The notes beneath the pieces were generated by a model. The model searched no databases. It saw only the letters and a program-made list of their open reading frames with translations, and was not told the DNA's origin. From Aureimonas sp. AU22 (GTDB lineage: Bacteria > Pseudomonadota > Alphaproteobacteria > Rhizobiales > Rhizobiaceae): DNA of 64,000 bases. The position numbers and the translations under genes were made by a program. Shown here one piece after another: positions 54,417 to 62,157 of this stretch (positions are counted from its first letter, which is position 1; the number at the start of each line of letters is the position of its first letter). Where the stretch lies: assembly GCF_001463745.1 (NCBI RefSeq), contig NZ_BBWJ01000048.1, positions 1 through 64,000 of the forward strand. Reading direction: 5' to 3'.

Positions 54417-55568
54417 ATGGGCGAAGGTTTCGCCTGGTCAGTCCCCCTGATCATGATCGCTTTCGGGGTGCTGTTCCTGGCCGCGCGCCGGGCCGGCGCG
54501 GCGCCCGAGTCGCGGCTCTGGGGCATCGGCTTCCTTCTTTCCGCCCTCGCTTTCGCGGTCCCGGCCCTGGAAGGCGTCCTGCCGATCCAACTCGTCGCAC
54601 TCTCGGCGGATACGCTCTTCGCCGTCTCGTTCTTCTGCTTCGCTCGGTCGATCGTCACGCGCTACCAGACGCCGGCCCTGCCGCGCGTTCGCGCGGCACT
54701 CCTCGTGATCGGCATCGCCGCGCCGGCCTATGCCGTGCTCGTGCTCGTGGATCTGCCGTCCGAACTCTTCGCGTCCGACATCACGTGCGCCCTGCAACTC
54801 GGCTTCGCCCTCGCGACCGTGCGACGATGGCCGAAGCGCTGGATCGACCGGGGGCTGCTCGCGATCTCGTGGGGGGTCGTGATCGAGAACCTGGGGCGCA
54901 CCGCGAGCGTGCCGCTGACGGTAGCCGGCGCGCCGCCTTCAGCGTTCCTCGGCACCGAATACAGCCAGCTCATGTACATGAACGGTCTTCTGACCGGCCT
55001 CGGCTTCGCAGTCCTCGCTCTCCTGGCGGTGATGTCGGACGTCGTCGATGGCCATCGCAAGGACGCGCTCATCGATCCCCTCACCGGCCTCCTCAACCGG
55101 CGCGGACTGGAAGCCGTCGCGGCGCTCGCCCCCGCCCGTCGAAGCGACGGCGTCATCGTCTGCGACCTCGACCACTTCAAGCAGGTGAACGACACCTGGG
55201 GCCATCATGTCGGCGATCGAGTGCTCATCGCCTTCGCGGAACTGATGCGAGCCGCGGTGGAAACCGTCGGCGTCGCTTCGCGCACGGGCGGCGAGGAATT
55301 CGTCCTGTATCTCACCGCATCAACGCCACGGCGCACCCGCGCGGTCGCCGAAAATCTCCGGCTCGCCATGTCCCGCTTCGACTGGCCGTCGACGGGGATC
55401 GACGGCGCGCAGACCGCATCCTTCGGCGTGACGATCCGCGCGCCGGCCGAGCCGCTGGAAGACGCGCTGCGGCGCGCCGACCGCTCGGTCTACGAAGCCA
55501 AACGCAACGGACGGGATCGGATCGAGGACGATGCGGCAGATCGAACTGCCGCCTCGATCCACGCCTGA
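54417..55568 (+). CDS. Membrane-anchored GGDEF diguanylate cyclase
   Basis: A 383-residue protein: about seven hydrophobic segments (residues 5-215) form an uncharacterised membrane sensor. The GGDEF domain starts at LIDPLTGLLNRRGLEAVAAL and includes CDLDHFKQVNDTWGHHVGD and active-site RTGGEEF (291-295). The inhibitory RxxD site five residues upstream is absent, so product inhibition is not expected. It should make c-di-GMP from GTP. The start MGEGFAWSVPL places the first helix directly after the initiator. Confidence 0.9.
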   Translation: MGEGFAWSVPLIMIAFGVLFLAARRAGAAPESRLWGIGFLLSALAFAVPALEGVLPIQLVALSADTLFAVSFFCFARSIVTRYQTPALPRVRAALLVIGIAAPAYAVLVLVDLPSELFASDITCALQLGFALATVRRWPKRWIDRGLLAISWGVVIENLGRTASVPLTVAGAPPSAFLGTEYSQLMYMNGLLTGLGFAVLALLAVMSDVVDGHRKDALIDPLTGLLNRRGLEAVAALAPARRSDGVIVCDLDHFKQVNDTWGHHVGDRVLIAFAELMRAAVETVGVASRTGGEEFVLYLTASTPRRTRAVAENLRLAMSRFDWPSTGIDGAQTASFGVTIRAPAEPLEDALRRADRSVYEAKRNGRDRIEDDAADRTAASIHA

Positions 55569-55580
55569 CGCCCCGCGCCC

Positions 55581-56456
55581 TCAATACATCGGCATGCCGC
55601 CGGTGATCGGGATCACCGCGCCGGACATGTAGCTGCCTTCGCGTGATGCCAGGAGGACGTAGGCGCCCGCGAGTTCGCCGGGCTGGCCGGCACGGCCGAG
55701 CGGCGTGTTCTGGCCAAGCGTTTCCAGGGTTTCCGGGTCCTTCGCGATCGGCTGGATCGGCGTCCAGACGGGTCCCGGCGCCACCGCGTTGACGCGGATG
55801 CCCTTCGGGGCGAGGAGGTTCGACAGGCCGATCGTCAGGCTGGAGATCGCGCCCTTGGTCGCGGCGTAGACGATCATGTTTTCCGTCGCGACCTTGGCCT
55901 GAACGCTGGTGGTGATGACGATCGACGAGCCCGGCTTCATGTGCGGCATCGCCGCCTTGGCGAGGCGGATCATCGCGAAGACATTCGCCTGGAACGCGCC
56001 CTGCATGTCATCGTCGTCGATGTCCGACAGATCATCGTTGGTGGTCTGGGCCGCGGCGTTGTTGACGAGGATGTCGAGACCGCCGAGGTCCGAAACGGTG
56101 CGCTCGACCAGCGAGCGGCAGAGATCCCGGTCGCGGATGTCACCGGGCAGGAGCAGGCAGCGCCGGCCGGCCTTCTCGACCCAGGCCTTGGTCTCCTCCG
56201 CGTCCGCCTGCTCTTCGGCAAGATAGGAGATCGCGACGTCCGCTCCTTCCCTCGCATAGGCGATCGCCACCGCCTTTCCGATGCCGGAGTCGCCGCCCGT
56301 GATCAGCGCCACACGGCCTTCGAGAAGCCCTTTGCCGACATAGCTGTGCTCGCCATGGTCGGGTTTGGTGTGCATCCGGGTCTCGAAGCCGGGGTTCGGC
56401 TGGGACGGCTCGGAGGGGAAGCTCGTCGGCTGGCTGGTGCGGGGATCGTCGGTCAT
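55581..56456 (-). CDS. SDR-family oxidoreductase
   Basis: A 291-residue classical SDR with a 45-residue hydrophilic N-terminal extension rich in Pro/Ser. The NADP loop is LITGGDSGIGKAVAIAYA, NNAAAQ is present and the catalytic set is S (ITTSVQ), Y and K in VYAATKGAISSLT. It belongs to the YhdF/YghA-like group often annotated as glucose- or ribitol-type dehydrogenases and frequently stress-induced. Substrate unknown. Convergent with the GGDEF gene. Confidence 0.88.
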   Translation of the reverse strand: MTDDPRTSQPTSFPSEPSQPNPGFETRMHTKPDHGEHSYVGKGLLEGRVALITGGDSGIGKAVAIAYAREGADVAISYLAEEQADAEETKAWVEKAGRRCLLLPGDIRDRDLCRSLVERTVSDLGGLDILVNNAAAQTTNDDLSDIDDDDMQGAFQANVFAMIRLAKAAMPHMKPGSSIVITTSVQAKVATENMIVYAATKGAISSLTIGLSNLLAPKGIRVNAVAPGPVWTPIQPIAKDPETLETLGQNTPLGRAGQPGELAGAYVLLASREGSYMSGAVIPITGGMPMY

Positions 56457-56543
56457 CGGGCGTGCTCCGGATCGGTGGATGCCGTGGGAACGATCAGTCC
56501 GCGCATATCGCTCCCGCAAGGCGGGATCTAATTCGGCGTCCCG

Positions 56544-56924
56544 CTAACCGCGGCGGGACGAGCGACGTGCGCGCAGGCGATCCAGGGCGTCCGCATTCTC
56601 GCGCCCCCACCCGTAGAGCATCTCAACGGGCTCCACGAAGCGGAGCCCAAGCTCGGTCAACCGATACTCGACGGCGGGCGGGATCGTGCCCTGGACATGC
56701 CGCGTGATGAGCCCGCTCTCCTCCATCTCGCGGAGCGTCTGCGTCAGCATCTTCTTCGAGATGCCGGGCAGGGAGCGCAGGAGCACGCCCGTGCGCGCCG
56801 CGCCGGCATGGCGGACATGAAGCGTATGCAGGATCATGCTCGTCCATTTCGTGCCGAAGAGTTCGAGCACGCGGCGCGGCGCGCAGTCCTCGCGCCAGTC
56901 CTCGTCGGACGTTCCCGGTCGCAT
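56544..56924 (-). CDS. HxlR-family regulator (MarR/DUF24)
   Basis: A 126-residue winged-helix protein: VLELFGTKWTSMILHTL and LRSLPGISKKMLTQTLREMEESGLITRHV are the HxlR signature. A single Cys at position 14 (WREDC) matches the redox- or electrophile-sensing cysteine of YodB/HypR/QorR proteins. It is divergent from a PRISE-type reductase, its probable target. Start MRPGTSDED at 56924. Confidence 0.9.
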   Translation of the reverse strand: MRPGTSDEDWREDCAPRRVLELFGTKWTSMILHTLHVRHAGAARTGVLLRSLPGISKKMLTQTLREMEESGLITRHVQGTIPPAVEYRLTELGLRFVEPVEMLYGWGRENADALDRLRARRSSRRG

Positions 56925-57024
56925 GGGTGGATACCTCCTGGTGCCTATGTCCCCAAATGGTGCCGTCTGGACGGCGGATGCAAGGCTGCCTAGCTCGCGC
57001 TTCAACAAGCAAGGGATCACGGAC

Positions 57025-58086
57025 ATGGCACGAACGGCATTGGTAGTGGGCGCAAGCGGCATCGTCGGCAGCGCGACGGCGACGCTTCTCCGGGAGAACG
57101 GCTGGACGGTTCACGGGCTGGCGCGGCGCCCCGTCGACCAGCCCGGCGTGCTGCCTGTCGCAGCCGATCTTCAGGACGCAGCGGCGACGGCAGCCGCCCT
57201 GCGGGACATCCGGGCAGACGCGGTCTTCATCACGACATGGCTGCGCCAGGACACCGAGGCGGAGAACATCCGCGTCAACTCGGGCATGGTGCGCAACCTT
57301 CTCGATGGCCTTCGGCCGACCGGATCGGTGCGGCACGTCGCGCTCGTCACCGGTCTCAAGCACTATCTCGGCCCCTTCGAGGCCTATGGACAGGGCAAGC
57401 TCCCGCAGACCCCGTTCCGCGAAAGCCAAGGCCGGCTGGACGTCGCGAACTTCTACTACGCGCAGGAGGACGAGGTCTTCGCGGCCGCCGCGCGCGACGG
57501 CTTCTCGTGGAGCGTCCATCGCCCGCACACGGTGATCGGCAAGGCGGTCGGCAACGCGATGAACATGGGCACGACGCTCGCGGTCTATGCCACGCTGTGT
57601 CGCGAACTCGGTCGACCGTTCCGCTTCCCCGGCTCGGCCGCGCAGTGGAACGGCCTCACCGACATGACCGATGCCCGCCAGCTCGCGCGCCAGCTTCTGT
57701 GGGCCGCGACGACGCCCGAGGCGGCGAACGAGGACTTCAACATCGTCAACGGCGACGTCTTCCGCTGGAGCTGGATGTGGGGTCGGATCGCCGACTGGTT
57801 CGGCCTGGAGCCCGCCCCGTTCGACGGCACGGTGATCCCGCTCGAAGAGCAGATGCGGGACGACGCGGCGGTCTGGCAGCGGATCGCCGGGCGCGATGGA
57901 CTGGCCGAACACGACCTTTCCCGCCTCGCCTCGCCCTGGCATACGGACGCCGACCTCGGCCGGCCCATCGAGGTGGTCACGGACATGAGCAAGAGCCGTC
58001 GCCTCGGCTTCACCGCCTACGAGGCGACGGACGACGCGTTCTTCGACCTCTTCGCGCGCCTGCGTGCCGACCGCCTGATCCCTTGA
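57025..58086 (+). CDS. PRISE-type SDR reductase (progesterone 5-beta-reductase/iridoid synthase-like)
   Basis: A 353-residue extended SDR: NADP loop VVGASGIVGSATA (8-20), followed by GLARRP (a basic residue fitting NADP), then TGLKHYLGPFEAYG and NFYYAQED, the latter matching the PRISE NFYYxxED motif. Plant relatives reduce activated C=C bonds of enones. Bacterial members may detoxify reactive enones. HxlR control through a Cys sensor fits that role. Confidence 0.88.
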   Translation: MARTALVVGASGIVGSATATLLRENGWTVHGLARRPVDQPGVLPVAADLQDAAATAAALRDIRADAVFITTWLRQDTEAENIRVNSGMVRNLLDGLRPTGSVRHVALVTGLKHYLGPFEAYGQGKLPQTPFRESQGRLDVANFYYAQEDEVFAAAARDGFSWSVHRPHTVIGKAVGNAMNMGTTLAVYATLCRELGRPFRFPGSAAQWNGLTDMTDARQLARQLLWAATTPEAANEDFNIVNGDVFRWSWMWGRIADWFGLEPAPFDGTVIPLEEQMRDDAAVWQRIAGRDGLAEHDLSRLASPWHTDADLGRPIEVVTDMSKSRRLGFTAYEATDDAFFDLFARLRADRLIP

Positions 58087-58097
58087 GGCGACCGGAC

Positions 58098-58121
58098 GTG
58101 CGCCGGGACATCCCGGCGCAC
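58098..58121. repeat. Perfect hairpin after the PRISE gene
   Basis: GTGCGCCGGGA (58098-58108) and TCCCGGCGCAC (58111-58121) are separated by CA. No U tract follows. It lies between convergent genes and may help end transcription. Confidence 0.55.
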
Positions 58122-58242
58122 CGACGATCCCTATCGCGCGCCTTCGCGCCGTGGCGTCACCTCGGGCGCCGCCCGACCCAGACGCGATCGCCGCGTCCGG
58201 GGTTGCGTCTCGCGGCAAGGGGTCGGAAGGGCGGGCGGAGCC

Positions 58243-58875
58243 TCAGGACCCGTCCCGCTCTTTGCTTCGGTGGCCGCTGGACGCCTCTTGCGCCAGGAAG
58301 CCGGCGGCCATCGTGCGGAACGCTTCGACGGCCTTCGGCAGAACGGCGCGCGGGTCGTCGCTGGCGGCCACCCAGAGGGCCGCGTTGAGGGCCGCCCCGC
58401 TCAGGAGACGGGCCGCGGCCTCCACGTCGACGGGTTTCATGATGCCGTCGCCGACGAGGCCGGCGACCGCCTGCTTCGTCAGGTCGAGGCAGGCGTTCTG
58501 GCTCGGCCATGTCGAGGGATCGCCGAGAAAAGCCGGGCCGTCTAGAAGCACGATCCGCTGAATCTGCGGATCGAGTGCCATCTCGATATAGGCGGACCCT
58601 TCCGCCAGGAGCGCTTCCCACCCGCTCGGCGCCGCAGCGGCCGCCTCCCGGGCTCGCGCGGCCATCTCGCCGTCGACCTCGGCCACGACCGCCGCCAGCA
58701 GCCCCTTCTTGTCACCGAAGTTGTGATAGAGCGCCCCGCGCGTCAGGCCGGCGTCGGCGGTCAGCTCGTCCATGGAGGCGGCGGCAAAGCCCTTCTCGGC
58801 GAACGCGCGGCGCGCCGCGCGCACGAGCCTGGCGCGATTCTCCTGCATGGTTTCGGCGCGGCGGGTCGGGGGCAT
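58243..58875 (-). CDS. TetR-family repressor
   Basis: A 210-residue regulator: N-terminal HTH (RRAFAEKGFAAASMDELTADAGLTRGALYHNFGDKKGLL) and an all-helical ligand domain with a TetR_C-type fold. The gene is divergent from rid, with two palindromes over the shared promoter. Start MPPTRRAETMQENR at 58875; another ATG ten codons earlier is less likely. The probable ligand is a reactive or quinone-type compound, inferred from its neighbours. Confidence 0.92.
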   Translation of the reverse strand: MPPTRRAETMQENRARLVRAARRAFAEKGFAAASMDELTADAGLTRGALYHNFGDKKGLLAAVVAEVDGEMAARAREAAAAAPSGWEALLAEGSAYIEMALDPQIQRIVLLDGPAFLGDPSTWPSQNACLDLTKQAVAGLVGDGIMKPVDVEAAARLLSGAALNAALWVAASDDPRAVLPKAVEAFRTMAAGFLAQEASSGHRSKERDGS

Positions 58876-58908
58876 AACGGCTCTTTGATCGAACGCGACA
58901 CGCATCGA

Positions 58909-58954
58909 TTGACATACGCGTCGTATGTGAATAAATCATATACGCGTTGTATAT
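58909..58954 (+). promoter_or_regulatory. Promoter with two TetR operators upstream of rid
   Basis: TTGACA (58909-58914) with AT-rich TAAATC 17 bases on forms a plausible sigma-70 promoter. Two perfect palindromes overlap it: CATACG-CGT-CGTATG (58913-58927) and ATATAC-GCGTT-GTATAT (58938-58954), sharing the core ATACGCGTYGTAT. Their centres are 26 bases apart. Confidence 0.85.
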
Positions 58955-59034
58955 CAAATCCGACGGCGTGCGCAAAGCCCCGGCCACGGTCCGGGCGGCC
59001 GCGCGGTTACACCCATCCCCCGAAAGGCTCGATC

Positions 59035-59430
59035 ATGACGAAGCGCGACCCCGTATTCCCCACCGAACGCCAGGCCCTCTACGAGACGTACACCTATTCC
59101 GCCGCCGTCCGGTCCGGCGACCTCCTTTTCGTGTCCGGCCAGGTCGGCAGCCGTCCCGACGGCTCGCCGGAGCCGGACTTCCCGGCCCAGGTCCGTCTGG
59201 CGTTCGCCAACCTCGAGGCCGTTCTGCGGGCCGCCGGCTGCACCTTCGAGGACGTCGTGGACGTCACCACCTTCAACACCGACCCGGAGAATCAGTTCCC
59301 GACGGTCATGGACGTGAAGGCCGAGGCCTTTCCGCAGGCCCCCTATCCCACCTGGACGGCACTCGGCGTCAACTGGCTGGCCGGCTTCGACTTCGAGATC
59401 AAGGTGATCGCACGCATTCCCGCCGCCTGA
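59035..59430 (+). CDS. Rid-family (YjgF/YER057c/UK114) protein
   Basis: A 131-residue RidA-type trimeric enzyme: SAAVRSGDLLFVSGQVGSRPDG, LAFANLEAVLRAAGCTFEDVVDVTTF, then YPTWTALGVNWLAGFDFEIKVIARIP. Rid proteins hydrolyse reactive enamine/imine intermediates; this one belongs to a Rid2-7-like group by its context with a regulator rather than biosynthetic genes. It is the first gene of the TetR-controlled pair. Confidence 0.9.
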   Translation: MTKRDPVFPTERQALYETYTYSAAVRSGDLLFVSGQVGSRPDGSPEPDFPAQVRLAFANLEAVLRAAGCTFEDVVDVTTFNTDPENQFPTVMDVKAEAFPQAPYPTWTALGVNWLAGFDFEIKVIARIPAA

Positions 59431-59481
59431 TCCCGCGCCGCCGGTGTCGCCGCGAATGGCTCTCAGAGAGACGGAGTAGCG

Positions 59482-60075
59482 ATGCATAGTCTGATCGTCA
59501 CCGCCCATCCGGATCCGGCATCCTACACGAACGCGGCGGTGGCCCGGCTCGTCGCCGGACTGGAAACGGCGCCGGGCCACACGCACGAGATCCTGGATCT
59601 CGCGGCCGAAGGGTTCGATCCGCGGTTCACCACGATCGACAACGACCACTTCCACGGCCGGATCGGCCAGGGTGAGGATGTCCTGGCGCACCAGCGACGC
59701 GTGGATCGGGCCGACACGCTGATACTCGTGTTCCCGGTCTACTGGTGGTCCATGCCGGCGGTCATGAAGGGGTGGATCGACCGCGTCTTCACGTCCGGCT
59801 GGGCCTTCGTCGATGATCCCGAGAAGGGAACGACCCGCCTCCTCGGCCGGCTGAGGGGACAGATCGTCGCGATCGGCGGTGCCCACCGCCACACCTATGA
59901 GCGCCGCGGCTATCTCTCCGCCCTCGACACGCAGATCGTCCAGGGCATCTTCGGCTTCTGCGGCATCCGTCCCGCCGGCCTCGACCTCCTTCTTCCGATG
60001 GATGCCGCCAGCGAGGCGGAGGGGCTGCAGCTTGCGTTCGATATCGGGCGTCGCCTGTCGAGCAACCCGGCCTGA
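59482..60075 (+). CDS. NAD(P)H quinone reductase-like flavoprotein
   Basis: A 197-residue flavodoxin-fold protein of the NQO1/KefF/MdaB family: MHSLIVTAHPDPASYTNAAV, FPVYWWSMPAVMKGWIDRVFTSGWAF and GQIVAIGGAHRHTY. It binds FAD or FMN and reduces quinones by two electrons. A 51-base gap separates it from rid, so they probably share one TetR-controlled transcript. Confidence 0.9.
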   Translation: MHSLIVTAHPDPASYTNAAVARLVAGLETAPGHTHEILDLAAEGFDPRFTTIDNDHFHGRIGQGEDVLAHQRRVDRADTLILVFPVYWWSMPAVMKGWIDRVFTSGWAFVDDPEKGTTRLLGRLRGQIVAIGGAHRHTYERRGYLSALDTQIVQGIFGFCGIRPAGLDLLLPMDAASEAEGLQLAFDIGRRLSSNPA

Positions 60076-60473
60076 TCGACAGCTTCGGCCATCGGCCGCA
60101 GACCCCTCGGGTCGTCAGACGTTTCCCGGTCGGCGACGAGCCATCGCGCCGGCCGGGACACTTCGCCTCACGCGCCGGGAACGGCCCGGCAGCCGCCTGC
60201 TTCCGCTTTTATACCCATCGGTAATTTATTCCATTGACAGAGCGGGTCCGAGCCCCTAGCTCTTTCCGTACCGATCGGTAATCAACTGCGAAGCCCTCGG
60301 CCGAACGGCTTCCGGGCTTTCCCTTCGAACACGCAGGCAGGCCGCCGAGACCATCGTCCGGCGGGGGAGACGGTGTCAGGCGCCGCTCCCGAATCCCACA
60401 ACTCAGCCCCTCCCGTCCCGCGCACTCTCCCGTCGCGGCAAGGAACGCTTGCGCCCAAATTCTGGAGACGTCC
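60076..60473 (+). promoter_or_regulatory. RND operon control region with two palindromic boxes
   Basis: TACCCATCGGTA (60212-60223) and the perfect palindrome TACCGATCGGTA (60269-60280) flank TTGACA (60234-60239), the probable -35; a weak -10 is TAGCTC (60257-60262). The boxes resemble TetR-type operators and differ from the ATACGCGT motif at 58913. No regulator gene adjoins in the window. About 195 bases of leader follow the second box, and nothing else was seen there. Confidence 0.75.
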
Positions 60474-60779
60474 ATGTCACGCACCCTTGTTTCCGCTTCC
60501 GCCCTCCTGATCCTGATGACCGGCCTCGCATCGGCCCGCGATCTCGTTCCCGGCTCCGACCTCGGTGTGCGGGAAGCGCAGAGCCTTGCCGACCGGTCGG
60601 TGATCGCCGGGCCCGCGGCCGGCGAGGCCCGCGTCGAGACGTCGTACGGCTACCAGGCCGACCGGACGGTTCGCTTCGAGTCCTTCCGGCCCTCCGACCG
60701 GTCCGGCGATGGGACCGCTCCCTCGACCGCCGCGCGCGGCCCGCTGCGGACGATCGTCCCCAACTCCGACAGCTTCTGA
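60474..60779 (+). CDS. Small secreted protein leading the RND operon, unknown
   Basis: A 101-residue protein: signal peptide MSRTLVSASALLILMTGLAS followed by A, then a hydrophilic mature part (DLVPGSDLGVREAQSLADRS, PLRTIVPNSDSF) with no cysteine and probably disordered. RBS TGGAGA is clear. It sits between the operators and the membrane-fusion gene in the same direction, 72 bases from the latter. No family recognised; it may modulate efflux or be unrelated. Confidence 0.68.
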   Translation: MSRTLVSASALLILMTGLASARDLVPGSDLGVREAQSLADRSVIAGPAAGEARVETSYGYQADRTVRFESFRPSDRSGDGTAPSTAARGPLRTIVPNSDSF

Positions 60780-60851
60780 CCCGACCGCGCGCCCGCACCG
60801 CCAAGCGCGGTCCTGCGGGCCCCGTCTTCCAGCCGTGATGAAGGAAGTCCC

Positions 60852-62081
60852 ATGTCCAAACTCCATGTCGTCCTGAACTGGGTCGCCGCCATCATGGCCA
60901 GCACCGTCGCGGCGGCTTTCGCGTTCACCTTCCTCGGGCTCGGCGTGCTGTGGCACGAGCCGCGGCCGGCCGCCGGCGCCGAAACCGGCGAGGCGGCCGC
61001 GCCGGCCGCGATCCCCGCTTCCGTGGCGCGGGTCGAGCGGCGCGCCGTGGAACTGTGGACGCGGCAATCCGGTCGCCTCGAGGCGGTGGAACGCGTCGAG
61101 GTCCGCTCGCGCGTCGCCGGAGCGATCGAGACGATCCACTTCCAGGAAGGCGCCCTCGTCGAGAAGGGCGCGCTGCTGGTCACGATCGACCCCGAGCCCT
61201 ACCGCGCGGCCGTCGAGCGCGCCCTGTCCGACCGCCAGGCGGCCGAAGCGCGCCTTGCCTTCGCGATCGGCGAACGCGATCGCGGCCGTCAGCTCCAGGG
61301 CAATCGCACGATCGCGAGTTCGGAAGTCGATCGCCGCGTCCAGGCCGCCGCCGAGACCGAGGCTCAGCTCGCCTCGGCCGACGCCGCCCTGCGCACCGCC
61401 CGGCTCGACCTCTCTTATACCGAGATCCGCGCGCCGGTCGCGGGGCGCATCGGGCGCTCGCTCGTGACCGCCGGCAACATCGTGTCGGCGGGAGCGGCCT
61501 CTCCGGTGCTCGCCCACATGGTCTCGATCGATCCGATCTACGCGACCTTCGACGCCGACGAGGCGGGCGTGCAGCGCCTTCTGCAGTCGGCTGGCGGCAC
61601 GGCGGGCATCGAGCGCATTCCGGCCCGGCTGGATATCGCCGATGACCGGAGCGTCGAAGGCCGCGTTCGGTTCGTGGACCCGACAGTCGACGCCGCCAAC
61701 GGCACCGTCGCCATCCGCGTCGCCTTTCCCAATACAGACGGCACGTTGATGCCCGGCCAGTTCGCGCGGATCCGCATCGGAACGCCCCAGACGGAGCCTG
61801 CCCTTCTCGTGTCCGAGCGGGCTGTCGGCACCGACCAGGACAAGCGCTACGTTCTCGTCGTCGACGACGCGGACACCGTGCAGTACCGCGAGGTGCGCCT
61901 CGGCGCGGCCGCCGGCGACATGCGCGTCGTCGAAAGCGGACTGTCCGTCAACGAGCGCGTGGTGGTGAACGGCCTGCAGCGCCTTCGCCCGGGCGCCAAG
62001 ATCGCTCCCCAGATGGTCTCCATGGAGACCGGCCGCAGCCTCGAACGGCAGGCCAGCGCGGACCTCCCCTCCCTGCGCTGA
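60852..62081 (+). CDS. RND efflux membrane fusion protein
   Basis: A 409-residue periplasmic adaptor: an N-terminal membrane anchor (residues 8-32) with no lipobox cysteine, then the biotinyl-lipoyl-like half motif (VRSRVAGAIETIHFQEGALVEKGALLVTID), an alpha-helical hairpin (about residues 110-165), its second lipoyl half (IRAPVAGRIGRSLVTAGNIV) and beta-barrel/membrane-proximal domains. HlyD/AcrA family. It links the pump to an outer-membrane channel that is not encoded here. Confidence 0.94.
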   Translation: MSKLHVVLNWVAAIMASTVAAAFAFTFLGLGVLWHEPRPAAGAETGEAAAPAAIPASVARVERRAVELWTRQSGRLEAVERVEVRSRVAGAIETIHFQEGALVEKGALLVTIDPEPYRAAVERALSDRQAAEARLAFAIGERDRGRQLQGNRTIASSEVDRRVQAAAETEAQLASADAALRTARLDLSYTEIRAPVAGRIGRSLVTAGNIVSAGAASPVLAHMVSIDPIYATFDADEAGVQRLLQSAGGTAGIERIPARLDIADDRSVEGRVRFVDPTVDAANGTVAIRVAFPNTDGTLMPGQFARIRIGTPQTEPALLVSERAVGTDQDKRYVLVVDDADTVQYREVRLGAAAGDMRVVESGLSVNERVVVNGLQRLRPGAKIAPQMVSMETGRSLERQASADLPSLR

Positions 62082-62157
62082 CCGCCCTCCCGGCGGAGCC
62101 TCCTCCCGCTCCGCCGGGTCCGGCGCAGTTCCCCCCTTTTCCTGAAAGCACCCTGCC

